From: Theocolax elegans
Taxonomy: Eukaryota; Arthropoda; Insecta; Hymenoptera; Cerocephalidae
Direction: 5' to 3'
Assembly: GCA_026168455.1 (NCBI GenBank)
Contig: CM047428.1
Span: 83,718,594 to 83,782,593 of the forward strand
DNA length: 64,000 bases
The notes under the pieces are model-generated. The model did no database searches and had not been told where the DNA came from. It saw nothing but the letters and a program-made list of their open reading frames with translations. The stretch's first letter is position 1; every line of letters begins with the position of its first letter. Below are positions 14,490 to 26,577 of the stretch, one piece after another. Made by a program: the position numbers and the translations under genes.

Positions 14490-14521
<32 letters not shown>

Positions 14522-14680
14522 CTCCCTCTATATGCAGACCAATGCACATTTACTCCTTCGCACACGTACAGCTATTGGCAGAGTCAACTCTCGGTTGTTG
14601 GTTCTTCGTATGGTAAACACTTTTTGCTTCGATCTTACTTCGACACGGCGTTGATAAAAAGATCGCCGCGTTAAACGTAC
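9610..14680. other. No supported gene
   Basis: AT-rich intergenic or intronic DNA. TTAAGGGGATGTC at 10258 resembles the termini of the element at 48757, but no partner end was found. A GAAGAA-rich tract lies at 12570-12605 and a TG run near 12776-12800. Confidence 0.5.
14495..14521. repeat. (AG)n microsatellite
   Basis: About 13 AG units preceded by a TTTC-rich stretch. Confidence 0.92.
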
Positions 14681-14741
14681 CTAGGTGCGTGCACGATCCT
14701 TTCTCGCGCGTTTCTTTGATATTTTTCGACAACGGATGCAT
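14681..14741 (-). CDS. Weak ATG-plus-donor exon candidate
   Basis: ATG opens MHPLSKNIKETREKGSCTHL and ends at a fair donor (CCTAG|GTACGT) in phase 1. Codon use is coding-like for its length. Its exit phase does not match the phase-2 entry predicted for the PDZ gene's next exon, so it would need another exon between. Kept as low confidence. Confidence 0.2.
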
Positions 14742-16222
14742 ACTTTATGCTCTTTTTCTTTCTTTCCTTTCCGTTCATATACGTACCACACAATTGGTGG
14801 TGTTTTATTTCCCGTGTCGAAGAATAAACTTCATTGCGCTTGCGTGGGTGTGTAGATCGACTCGCGCGATTTCGGCGGTTTTCCATTGCTCGACTGCACT
14901 TTGATAAATATACATATTGATTGGCTTTCAATCGAAATTGAATTTGTTGGATTGAATCTCGTGCGGTATTCCCACCGCGCGTGCAGTGTCTATTGATAGC
15001 TCTGTTTCAATTATCATCTAAAAGACGCAATAAAATAATACTACACTATTTCAATATTGCTCCGAGCAGAAATTACTTTTCGAGCGACATCCCGTTTCGA
15101 TCGATTCTCGCTCACACCCATAATCCTACGCGTACCAAGAATTTATTCAAGAATGGCCATCAGCCTTATACCCAATCTCCATCTTCTATCTGTCATCATT
15201 CCGCCTCAAACGTATCTTTCTTCTCCATCAAGTTTTAAATCCTTTCCATATATAACTACTAATTGTTCGTCGAAAAAGAAAATAAAGCGTAGACCCATTC
15301 CTGCACACGGAGCAGCTAAGTGTCGCGTTCTCTCGTAATCCAACCTTTTTGTCTCTTAAGCGCGATCGATATCGGAGAAGAGCGAGAGGTCGATTAAAGG
15401 ATCGAGCATCCGCAGCATTGTTCGAGATGCGCGTTCAAGAGCCCTTGGAAATTTCGCTACCACGAGTGATCGAGCTCTGGATTCCCTGTAGGAATCCAAC
15501 GAGTATTCGAGCTTTCGAGTGCTGGAATTTAGATGAGAGAGAGAGAGAGAAAGGACAGTCGAGTCAATTTTCGAGCTTTAGCACACTCTCTACTCGGTAT
15601 CTATACCATTTTTCACAAGATTACTAAACACAAAATTACTTCATTAATCTCGACGTCGCGTTACATATTTAATAATCGTATCATAAAACATTAGCCAAGT
15701 TTATGCGTTTCAAATTTCTTTACAACTTGTACGATATTTTTCACTAGAAACGTTATCATGTTAAATAAAATAAATCTTTACGCATAATTATGAATGTTGC
15801 AATTAATAGACATATTGTAACGTACAAGGAAAGTAACATTAAATTTTCGAATTACAAGTTTGCACGATTTTGTTGTAATCTACATTTTATTGATACAGTT
15901 TTAACATTTGAATCCAGTAAAAATAACGGCACAACGGATTAGATTACTTATGGCAAAATTATTTGAATAAAATGTACTATTGGTGCAAACGCGTAAGAAA
16001 TATTTAAGACAAATTAAATTATTTAACTAATATTAAATGTTTTATACGAACAGTGCATTATTCAACGACGAATAATGGTTCCATTAATAAAATAACGATA
16101 TTTCATAGGAATTACGAAAATGATAATAAACTTTGTAAACATTATTAAATGTCACATAATGTAAGTAGCAATCGCAGGATTCGTCGGTAAAAATAAAATA
16201 AATAACGGGCGCTTCACGTGAG
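14742..16222. other. No supported gene
   Basis: A GC-richer patch (15340-15600) has an open plus frame ending in an AG run; no family or splice support. The remainder is AT-rich. Confidence 0.5.
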
Positions 16223-16343
16223 ATAAGAAATCGCAACAGTACCGGCATCTCGAGACGAGAACGAAAAATCGTTTCTCCGTTTTCCTTCCTTTCTTCCTTC
16301 CTTCCTTTCCGATAGTAGGTAAAGAGATTCCCTGCAAAGCCCC
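16223..16343. repeat. 121-bp direct repeat flanking copy A, left
   Basis: The stretch from ATAAGAAATCGCAACAGTAC to CTGCAAAGCCCC recurs unchanged by eye at 16850-16970 (offset 627). It contains a TTCC/CCTT-rich tract. Its last 11 bases, TGCAAAGCCCC, are repeated in tandem at 16344-16354 before copy A begins. Confidence 0.88.
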
Positions 16344-16354
16344 TGCAAAGCCCC

Positions 16355-16847
16355 GGATTTGCAAGGAAATAGGTAAACCAACAATTTACAGAATGCGCAG
16401 GAAGGATGAAATAAAAATAAATGAGAAGAAAAATGCAAAGGCATGAATTATCAAAGCTCGGACTAATCGGAGATACGAATCAGTTATTGCATAACAAAGA
16501 GAAGAGAAGCGAAGAGAAGAGAAGAGAAGAGAAGAGGAGCTGAGAAGCGAAGAGAAACACGGGGAAATCGCGAGAGCCGCGAAGGAAGAAAATCAACGTT
16601 AGCGGAACGGAAATTTATGTCAGCTATATATCGAAGAAGCGGTTGGCATGCGCACAACATTCAAGGACGCGTGTTTACTTTGGATTTTGTCTTTTTTGCA
16701 TATAATCGCATCTTTGTAATCGATGTGAACGAAAGGATTAATCATCTCTTTGTTTTATTACATGGACTCGCTTAGTGCACATCTGCGCGCATACCAATAT
16801 TAATTAGACGCTGAACATTTTTGCGATTCGAGCGTTGTCTATAATTT
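16355..16847. repeat. 493-bp duplicated block, copy A
   Basis: Collinear with 20057-20549 at a constant offset of 3702 bp. I see no gaps and one substitution (G at 16775, C at 20477). The block runs from GGATTTGCAAGGAAATAGG to CGTTGTCTATAATTT and contains a GAAGA-rich purine tract. No coding frame or terminal inverted repeat is evident, and no clear target duplication brackets either copy. Confidence 0.9.
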
Positions 16848-16849
16848 AT

Positions 16850-16970
16850 ATAAGAAATCGCAACAGTACCGGCATCTCGAGACGAGAACGAAAAATCGTT
16901 TCTCCGTTTTCCTTCCTTTCTTCCTTCCTTCCTTTCCGATAGTAGGTAAAGAGATTCCCTGCAAAGCCCC
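16850..16970. repeat. 121-bp direct repeat flanking copy A, right
   Basis: Second copy of 16223-16343, two bases after the end of the 493-bp block. The arrangement repeat-block-repeat could be a partial tandem duplication with a 627-bp unit, an LTR-like miniature element, or an assembly artefact. Confidence 0.88.
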
Positions 16971-17541
16971 GAGACGAATGTACATCGCGTGTGCGTAGTT
17001 GGCGTACAGCCAAAAGGAAAACGTGGATTGAATCGAGGAGAAAACAAATTGATGCGCGCGTTCGCGCGAGGACTCGGGTGAAAGCGAGCGTGAGACCAAC
17101 TCGTGGATCTCTGATCCTCTTCCTGGCTACTTTGAGAAACAACCGAGTGTACCTATACATTTCTTGCAAACGTGCACCCTACGATGATTTTGTTTGGAGT
17201 CGTCTACTCGAAATCAAGTTGTTTTACTTAACTTTTATGTGGTTTATATTTAGCTTAATAAGAGTGCTCTTTAATTGGTATACTGAATTATTGCCCATTT
17301 TTCCTTAACAATTGATAAAATTCATTAAACTTATAAAGAAATTAAAAAAAAATAGAACATGTAGTAAGAACGGAAAATAGGTAATCGATGGAAAAATTGC
17401 GATATTAATTTTTATAATAATATTTTATCTCGTCGTCTCGTTAAATAATTATGTTTATAAGGTCATCCCACAACAACGTAATCTGTATACATGCATATAC
17501 GAATAGTGGGAGGATAGTCATAGTAAGAAGGAAAGACTAAC

Positions 17542-17738
17542 CTGAGTATCGGCTCGGTATCGTCGGTCGTGTTCAGGAAACCAGGCGCGTCATTGACCGT
17601 GAACGAGGTGGAGCCGCGGGGTGACCTCGGGCCACCCTCTGGTTCTCCAATCAGGACCTCCGTACGGCCATTCTGGAATGGACTGCTCGCACGACGCTCG
17701 CTCGCGCGGACTCCATCCACCTGGAGCGCCGGTTGCAG
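17542..17738 (-). CDS. Internal exon, longest tail exon, phase-2 exit
   Basis: A 197-nt exon, acceptor TTATCTTTCGAAAG, donor CTCAG|GTTAGT; phase 0 in, phase 2 out. It begins LQPALQVDGVRASERRASSP, continues FQNGRTEVLIGEPEGGPRSP and ends near TTDDTEPILR. The Arg-Arg-Ala-Ser and several S-P sites suggest a regulated disordered region. The open frame runs past the donor for about 20 codons, but the donor fits consensus well. Since it exits in phase 2, the next exon must begin by completing an AG-N codon. I did not find that exon in 1-17541, so it probably lies left of the window. Confidence 0.8.
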
Positions 17739-17827
17739 CTTTCGAAAGATAAACAAATGTCATTCGCCTCCTCTCTCTCTTTCTCTCTTTCTCTCTAGCT
17801 TATAATTTTATATAAAAATTGGCTCAC

Positions 17828-17957
17828 CAGAAGATCCGCGTCTTCGGGGCAGCTTTGCTGCTTTTCCAAACTTGACCGTTGATCTGGCGAGTCTTTGCTG
17901 ATGCTTTTGGGGATCGTGCCGTTGCTTAGCTTCGGGTACACATTTGATCCTGGCTCT
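17828..17957 (-). CDS. Internal exon, disordered Ser/Gln-rich
   Basis: A 130-nt exon, acceptor GAATAAACAG, donor CTTCTG|GTGAGC; phase 2 in, phase 0 out. It reads EPGSNVYPKLSNGTIPKSIS and continues KDSPDQRSSLEKQQSCPEDADLL. Several S-P and R-S-S sites could be phosphorylated, but that is inference. It is separated from the next exon by only an 89-bp intron, the shortest in the model, which contains a CT-rich tract near its middle. No domain is seen. Confidence 0.8.
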
Positions 17958-19298
17958 CTGTTTATTCGCGAATCAAACAATCAAAGATTATTCATTTTTT
18001 CGATGACATTAAAAAAGAGTTATTATTTACCAAAAAATAATATACATTAATAATTTATTATTTGGTGCATTATAATATTCTATGAATTTATCCGATTCCC
18101 CGAACAATTTTTTTTAAAATAATTGTCAGTGATGTTATGTACGTTGAATTTGTTAACTACGCCTTTAGTAACAATTACTACATATTTTGCAATTACGTAA
18201 AGGCATATTTAAATTATTGCAATTATTCTTATAAGTTTTATAAATTTTTGTTAATTGTGTTAGAAATAGTAATATATATATATATATTCTAAAAGATATA
18301 ATGAAAATTATAATAGAGTCCAAGTACATATCCTTACGTTGCTACAATATGTATTAATATGCCATTATTTTTAATTTTTAGTGTAATTTATGTCTCCAGC
18401 ATATTTTTCATTAAAAATTAAAAATTGAGCTACATATCGTAATATTTCTAAGGACTCCCTCTGATTCCGAGATCAGTACTACTCTTATTCGCAAAAAAAG
18501 ACCGAATAATCCTCTAAAAAAATGGAAAACCATCTGGGAAACGAATAACAATAGGTTCTGTACGGACAAAAAAAGGAAAGATAGTAATAGCAAGTCTCCT
18601 CATCAAGTCGAGTAACACGCGCACGCGCCTCTGTGAAAATGAAAAAGCTAGAAGAAAGGAAAAGAAAGAGTGTTGGTGAAAAAAGGGAACTACCGAGGAA
18701 AAAAAAACAATGAAGATTCGGGTTATATCAGAAAGGAGATTTATCCGCGATCGCGTTTCGTAAGAAACGGCGTAACCTTGCCCGCGAGTCAGGATGCCCT
18801 CAAAAGAGGTTACGTAAAGATTCGTTTTAACGAGAAGTACGGGACGAAGATTTCTCATCTGGTTTGCTTTTCCTGCGGGTTACGATCGATCGGAAATTTG
18901 GTCTTTCCTCGACGATTACAAAAAAAAATGGTAAGCTTATCGGATGATTGGCATTGGTCATTTCGTGAGAAAGTAAGTCTTAATTAGGTAAGCGCGTTCA
19001 ACTTGAGTATCGGTAATTAGCCTGTACGAGCGTGCGCTCACCAAAGTTATTCATAGCTTAAATATTCTCGTAAATAGCTTTTTACGAGTTTCGAGGAACA
19101 CCGATAGGTATATGTACTGACAAATAATTTGATAAATCATGCATATATTACTTGCGTAATATAATTATCATTATTTCTAATAAAATGTTGTGAAAAATTT
19201 ATTTATAACGTTTGAAATTTAAATAAAAGATAAATAAAATTTAGGTGTTACACAAAATGTTGAAGTGTATTCGACGTGAGATAAGAAAAACAACTGAC

Positions 19299-19387
19299 TT
19301 GTCGGCAAGTGTCACCGTGATCTGGCTGTTGGTCGCATCTTTCTCGGCGGGTACCTCGCTCGTCGAAGCGGCTCCAGTTTCGGTTAT
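19299..19387 (-). CDS. Internal exon, Ser/Thr/Ala-rich linker
   Basis: An 89-nt exon bounded by acceptor TTGCTTTTAG and donor GACAA|GTCAGT; phase 0 in, phase 2 out. It encodes ITETGAASTSEVPAEKDATN and then SQITVTLAD, with a Lys split across the next junction. Composition is typical of a disordered linker. The phases fit the exons on both sides (24596 and 17957), which is the main support, since the peptide has no recognisable motif. Confidence 0.75.
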
Positions 19388-20056
19388 CTAAAAGCAACGA
19401 ATTTCCATTATTCAGCGTCTATTTTATTTTTGTACCACTATAGCTCGTATAAAAAAAATCAATTTCCCGTGGAAAGACCTTGACGGAATCCGCCTCGTCT
19501 CATCGACTACTTCCTCTTAGTTCTCTTTACTTGTTTTTTTTGTTTAACTCTTTGTATTTTTTTTCGAACGTTTTTACATTTCGTTTGTATTTGCCTCTGT
19601 ATCTGCCATGTGGAAACGTTAAACTTCTTCGACAAACTGTCAAATAGATTTCCCATTATGCTTGCGATGATAGCGTGCGTTTACGGGTGTACGTAACCAG
19701 TACGAAAGAATACGTGTTTCTTGCATTCGGGAAAAAATTTTGCAACTTAGAGAAAGAGCATTTGTTATCGAGAAACTAACTAACTTTATAGATAAAACAA
19801 TCTTGTGAGAGCCTCGTTATTGTTTCGATGTACTTTTAATTTCTACATGTAAATCATAATTACGATATTTATGGTAAGAAAATTTTTCTACCTCTCGTTA
19901 CAACAAAGTGCAGTTACAACGTTATGTTTCTAAAATGTTAACGACAAATAGCCTGCAACTAAATTTAAACAAATCTTTATTTAACGGTTCACGTAAAGTT
20001 TTAATTAAATCCACGCAAAATCGTCAAACGGTTATTCTAAATTTTTAAACACGGAT

Positions 20057-20549
20057 GGATTTGCAAGGAAATAGGTAAACCAACAATTTACAGAATGCGC
20101 AGGAAGGATGAAATAAAAATAAATGAGAAGAAAAATGCAAAGGCATGAATTATCAAAGCTCGGACTAATCGGAGATACGAATCAGTTATTGCATAACAAA
20201 GAGAAGAGAAGCGAAGAGAAGAGAAGAGAAGAGAAGAGGAGCTGAGAAGCGAAGAGAAACACGGGGAAATCGCGAGAGCCGCGAAGGAAGAAAATCAACG
20301 TTAGCGGAACGGAAATTTATGTCAGCTATATATCGAAGAAGCGGTTGGCATGCGCACAACATTCAAGGACGCGTGTTTACTTTGGATTTTGTCTTTTTTG
20401 CATATAATCGCATCTTTGTAATCGATGTGAACGAAAGGATTAATCATCTCTTTGTTTTATTACATGGACTCGCTTACTGCACATCTGCGCGCATACCAAT
20501 ATTAATTAGACGCTGAACATTTTTGCGATTCGAGCGTTGTCTATAATTT
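20057..20549. repeat. 493-bp duplicated block, copy B
   Basis: Near-identical partner of 16355-16847, in the same orientation. The flanks differ from copy A on both sides (left AAACACGGAT, right CTTTTTCTCCG). It lies in the intron between the exons at 24596 and 19387, while copy A lies beyond the last visible exon at 17542. Confidence 0.9.
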
Positions 20550-23500
20550 CTTTTTCTCCGAAAGTAGGCAGCTTGGGAAAATGCTGCATAAATTAATCGT
20601 TCTAAATCTCCATTGCAATGAATAAATAACAATATTTCAGTATTTACCAGGATGTGCAAAAAAAATTATTTAATATATATCATTACGCGTTACGTACAAG
20701 AGGGTGTAATAAAAATCATTTTGTCGTCGTTCTCGTCAATGTTTTTGCTCTGGACGTGTCGACACAGTCACTAACGCGAGGAATGGCTTCACGTATAAAT
20801 TTATATGGGTAACCTGTATGTCCCTCGGCCCCTCCGCCCCACCGCCGCTCCCCCTCCACCCCCCTCCACCCCGGTTCTCTTACCACCATGCACGCCCACA
20901 CATAGGCACGCACGCACACGTACATCCACGTACATCCACGTACATCCACGTACAGGAGAATCAGGTCAAATATAGATATGCACGCTTGTATAAATTTATA
21001 GGGAAGAACTCGGTACGTATAAAATGCAAACGCAGTATATATACACTTTTGAGTATCCACTAAAGGACGAGCATTATCATTATTTTTGCTGAATAAAGGG
21101 ATACTATAATACACTTGAGCTTTTCGACTTTATTGTTTATCCTTTCAATTTAGTTTTTTTTTCTCCTTTCGAGAATGTAATACGTGATTTTTCAATCTTA
21201 CAAAAGGAGTCTAATTTATACAACCGATCGCGGAGCTATAGTCGTACTTTTGTTTAACTAACAATGAAGTAGAAAATAAACTCCAGCTGTCCCTGAAGAT
21301 AGAAAAAAAATTAATATAAATTCACTATTTTCAATTAAATACTATTTCAAAGTTAAACCTACGGAAATATGGCCAGTTAAAGCAAGCCGGTACACATTTC
21401 GATTGTTTAAATCTTACATACACGTTGTATTCACCAAGGAATTGAACAAAGCATATTAATGAATTTTAAACTCGTTTCATTATTTAAGCGCAATAGCTGC
21501 TTATTGATCGATAACTATATATTTTTAAAAACAAAGTAATAAAAATATTTCCAATGTAGCTTTGTATAATTTAAATTGTCAATTCTCTTGAGACAAGCTG
21601 ATTTTCACTACTTTGTCCTAAGAATAACTCAGTACAATTAAATCACCACGAAATTTCAATCGTATTTTCTATTACAAAATTGTCATAAAAAAACTTTATT
21701 TCACAATGACCAAAAATATTTAAAATATATTTTGCACAAAGAAAATTGCTTTCGGAAAAGTAGTAGGCTATATAATTTAAATAATCCACAGAGAAGAACA
21801 TTTTATTAAATTTTTTATTCATTCGCTTCTTCACATTTTATAGTATATTCTAGACATTTCAAGTTATTACGAATAACGTCGTTTTTCCATAATTATATCT
21901 GAATTCAAATTTTGAATTTTGTCATCACATGTGTTTCGTTAAAAGCCGACGTTTCGTTGGCTAATATTGCCAGTTGTAATTGTATTTGTAGTACAAAGCT
22001 GGGTTAAAATAAAAAATGATTTGAGTAAATAATTAACAATTTATTATGCATTTTGATTTACAACAATTTATAACCATTTTAACAAATAGTATTTTTTAGA
22101 TAATTTATTTCTAATATAACTTTTTAATCACTCTGGTCCAAGATTTTTTATATAGAATAATGTTAAAATACGAAAAATTTATAACGAATAAAGTTATAAA
22201 CACTAACCCCACGATATACCTCAGGAACTACTTCACTCAATATAAGCTGAAATTATAATAGTTGCAATAAAACATATTTTTAAACCACTTATGTGCAACA
22301 GAAGTAAAAAAATTAATTTTACAACATAACAAATAGATAAATAATTTTGTAAATAAATATTTTTAAGTACTTTCTGTTATAGTGTTCTATTAGTATTAAA
22401 TATTAAGTATTAATAACAGTTTTAATGGTTGTTTTAAAATTTGAGCCTATTCGATCAAGTGGTTTCTGAGGTACATTCTAAGAAATATTTTAAGTAATAA
22501 AATAGTAATATATATTAATTATTTGTAATAAATTTTTTTTTTTTGAAATCTAATCTCGATCGTCCATTGCACTATATAAAAAGAATTCTCCAAAAACCTA
22601 TCCGCACAGTATTCTCACGGATGTAGCAGATGTATCTTGGAAAACCGTATCGACCATACCAAGAACGAAGGCAGCAATTATTAGCTTACATCGATTGCAC
22701 AAATAGGAAATAATCTTTATTTATTTATAGTTACATAGGCAGCTTTACAAACAATGTACTGCGCGGAGAAGATGATTGTTATATACTACTCTTGGTTAAA
22801 AGATTCTTTACGCATTGGTTCCGTTATTTCAAGGAAGACTTTCTAGATACCGTAAAGTAACAAGCACACCGAATAATTTATCACTTATTTTTCAACTAAG
22901 AAAGTAAACAACAGCTCTTAAACTAACCACGACATATTTTCATCCTCCGTGTTTCATCCTTCGGGTAACAATTTCAACCGCGATTCGCGCTAATAGATTA
23001 TCGATTATTATTACACATTTTTTATAATTTACGATAATGCGCGTAGCATCAAAAGTGACCACACGAATTAATCAAATGTGAATGTAATTCCAAATATATT
23101 ATCAATGAAAATCATCGTTCAAAATTTGTTTTCTCCGCCCTTGGAGGTAAAACTCGGGAATATCACTGGCAATCTCTTTATACGTTTATTCGTACATTTT
23201 CTTTTTCAGATATACATATAGGCGAGTGTACGTATGACATTCCATTAAATATAATTAAATAACACAGTCGAAAATGGACAGTTGAAAATTCAATGCATTA
23301 TGAATGTAACTTCACAAATTTTCGTCTCGCCATTATATTTTTTTTATAGTGAATTTCCCTCGAAAGCAAATGAGATTTATATGTTTGTCTTTTTATGAAT
23401 AAATATTTGCCTTAAAATTGAGAGCCTTGATTCATAAGGTAAAATAAAAGAATGGGTGACCAGGCGTACATGTTTGGGTAAACAAAATTTTTTGTTGACC

Positions 23501-24595
23501 AAAGGAACCAAGATTTTCGAGATCTCGTAATAATGCGAGGACCATCGATTATCTTGTACTCCCCGTATATAGAGTCGGCAAAGGCGTTAACCTACATTTT
23601 AATCGACGCTCTCGAGTCGAGATTTATTGCGCTATATAACCCGCTTTTCTCGGGGACTTTCTCGATATCGCAGGAGGGTTAGCTTGTCGATTCGAGCAGA
23701 TTAATCGCACTTATTTCGCATCGACTCGAGTTTTTTCGAAATTAGCCGACATTTTCTATTTTAATATCCAAAGTATACAAGTCGACCAAGTGAATTTCAA
23801 TGCGACGAGATAACTTTGGTTATTTCACTCTTTATTCAATTTCCACTGTAAGGTACGTATTACCATTTTTTCACAATTTGCTCGATATGCTATTTACTTT
23901 GTCTTTATGGAAAGCAAAGAAAGTAAAAAAAATCTTTTCTGCCAGATATGATAAAGGTCTAATTTGAACAGAATTTTTGAATACCGACAGTGCCTGTTTA
24001 TCACTAACACTACATTTTTTTTAAAAAAGCAGTTCGTCAAGTTCTTCCACGTGTTGTTAAACCCTATTTATTAATATTTTTATATTTGTGATTTTACATA
24101 TTCTATGTTTTGATTAATTAGAACAGACCTTTATAATTTTTTAGTAATATTATTACATCTATGCAAGTACCTAATTTTCCTTTTTGTGAAACGTAATTTA
24201 ATTATTGGAATAAAAGTATAGATCAAGAACAAAGCAAAACCATATGCTTGATTATAATGTGGTTACGTTTTTTTTAAACAACTTTATCTTCCCCCAAGCT
24301 ATAATTTGTATTTGTTTTGTACTTTATATTTTGTCATATTTTATATCACAAATATTCCATTTAATTATTATAATCTCTAATAAAAGTAAAATACTTCTAA
24401 CTAAACAAACTGGATAATATTTATAATATTCAGTTATTAAAGTTTACAGACATTAAGAGTCCTTGATTTTTTTTCGTTATAACAAAAAAAGTATTCGATA
24501 AAAATTCCAAAGTTAAAAAAATATAATTAAAAATATATGAATAGAATAAAAAAGTAAATCGCACATATGTGGATGCGTTTCTTCAAGTTTCTTAC
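20550..24595. other. Intron, nothing supported beyond simple repeats
   Basis: Mostly AT-rich. A CpG-rich patch at 23560-23740 with repeated CTCGAGTCGA words interrupts it and might be regulatory. Confidence 0.55.
20919..20954. repeat. 10-bp minisatellite (CGTACATCCA)
   Basis: About 3.6 perfect tandem copies of CGTACATCCA, next to a C-rich tract (20826-20872) and CACG-rich sequence. Confidence 0.9.
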
Positions 24596-24677
24596 CTGTT
24601 GATGCAATATTGCCTGGATATCTCTGGGCTGAATCCTTTTCAAAGCGGTCAGCCTTTGCAATCGTTCCCTCGCACCT
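24596..24677 (-). CDS. Internal exon, basic helical segment
   Basis: An 82-nt exon with acceptor AACTTGTTGCAG and donor CAACAG|GTAAGA; phase 2 in, phase 0 out. It reads R-GARERLQRLTALKRIQPRD and then IQAILHQQ. The spacing of Leu, Ile and basic residues predicts an amphipathic helix, perhaps a coiled-coil or a binding helix. It joins the AWVIAVE exon without a break, so the two together form one conserved-looking charged region of about 46 residues. No family is recognised. Flanking intron DNA is strongly AT-rich, so the higher GC content of the exon and its clean junctions stand out. Confidence 0.82.
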
Positions 24678-26203
24678 CTGCAACAAGTTGATTTGTTTTT
24701 ATCTTTCTCCTCTCATTTACATTATTTATTTAAAATAAAGTATTCTGCTACTTTAATAAACCGATTCTGCTACTGAGAACATTCAGAACCAAAGAATTTT
24801 AATTGTCATAGTCAGAATTTCTCTTCGGTCAGGCTTTACGTCTTTTCTCGTTTAATTATTTCTCCTTTTGCGGAATTAAAGAAAAAGTTAGTTAATTTTC
24901 AGTTATTGTCCTCATGAGAAAATGTAAAGTATTAATAAGTTTCTTAAAGTAGCGATGTGTATCACACGTAAATCTTATTATATCGGGATTACTTAAAAAT
25001 TTTCTCGAAAATTATATTCCCAAGATGCAATAAAGTGTCTCTGTACTTGACTCGAAATAAAGTTAACTCGAGAGGAAAATCTTCCTGCTTTAAAATATAT
25101 GCATATTGAAAGGTCTATGTGTGTGGGTGTGCGTATGGAAGTATTCAAGCGTGTTCCAAGTGTATGTATACACTCCTCGTACTTTGTACATCTAATGTAT
25201 ACACTTGGATATAAAGTTCAAATTTATTGGGAAACGCGCTTTCCCGACTTTGTTTTTTTAATCTATTTATACAAATTGATTCGATTGTTTTATCGTACGT
25301 GTAAATTGTGCAATTTTAATTGAAAATTTTATGTAAATGTGGAAAACGATGAATATTTATCATTCTACGATGGAAAATGAACATTTTTCTTACCGAGAAG
25401 AGTTTAAATATCTAAGCGTATAATTATTTTTTAACAAATGCACGTCAGGTCGTGTAACGACGCATAGACGCTCGAACGAACCTTTCAAATTAACAACTTA
25501 TTAAATTTTCAATAAATTTTCTCCATATTCACAAACCAGAGGCAAACAAGTTTCAAAGAGTACCTTTCGCGATCTCTTTACGAGCTAAGAATTGCCAATG
25601 GATTTATCTTTCTTTCAATCTTTTTTTCAATTATTCAATTCCTACGTATATAGAGGACAATTTATTCAACAAAATAAAGTTCTTTCAATAAATATAAACT
25701 ATAAAAACTTTTAAAGCTTATTCTTCATCCACGTTAGATATTGTGAATGCATCCCCAAAAATTTTTGATAATAATTCTCGCACTAAACACGACTGACTAT
25801 ATTGATTTCATTTAGAAATAGACGTAAAATTAACGTTAGAATAATGATTGTAGATTGCCTTATCTCTACCCGTTCATAATCGGTCATAACCCACTATACT
25901 TTCATAAAGAATGAAGTGAAAAATATTTTTTATTCAGTTAAAGTTTTACATTTAGTTTCAATTAAGTACGAAAAAACTCTGGCGCGTCGTAAAAATTCCA
26001 GGTTAAAAGACAGTAAGAAAATCATTCGTCAAATAAGTAACGGAGAATTGAAAATTTGCAATGATAACTTTACTAAAATTAGTACTAAACTGAGGGAATA
26101 ACTTTGAATCCAAAGAGGTAATGAAGGTACGTCTATATGCGAGAGAAAGATGGTCAATATAATAAAATATGAAAGGGAGCAGTTAATTTAGTATAACATT
26201 GAA

Positions 26204-26205
<2 letters not shown>

Positions 26206-26236
<31 letters not shown>
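26206..26236. repeat. (GT)n microsatellite
   Basis: About 15 GT units inside the intron upstream of the exon at 24677. Confidence 0.95.
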
Positions 26237-26237
<1 letters not shown>

Positions 26238-26459
26238 ATGTATATAGAAAGGTACATGTAATCGCAAAAGTATAACGATAAAACCCGAAGAATATAATGT
26301 TTTATGAATGATTAAAAAGTTATGAAAAAGTAGCTCAAAGATATAGTCGCGTAGAAAAGTTTAGCTATTTAATCATCTGACCCTTTCCTTATCTCACAAA
26401 GCTCAACTTTTCGTTTAATTAAAGAATATGTATTTCAAGACTAATATAATAACCCTTAC

Positions 26460-26517
26460 CTTTCGACGGCGATGACCCAAGCGTCCCTGATTCCGGGGTT
26501 TGGTCCATCCAATACTG
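26460..26517 (-). CDS. Internal exon, VLDGPNPGIRDAWVIAVE
   Basis: A 58-nt exon with acceptor TTTGCGACAG and strong donor GAAAG|GTAAGG. Phase 1 in, phase 2 out. It encodes VLDGPNPGIRDAWVIAVE with the following Arg split across the junction. The AWVIAVER ending resembles the C-terminal helix of a PH-like or other helical module, but the match is too short to claim. The acceptor is a NAGNAG (CAGCAG), so splicing may shift by three bases and drop one residue (Ala-Val versus Val). This exon appears to be the common entry point for both the PDZ isoform and the isoform starting at 33362. Confidence 0.8.
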
Positions 26518-26577
26518 CTGTCGCAAAAGTATATACTTTATTATTATCGTATACATATAAATTTAAATGAATATATA

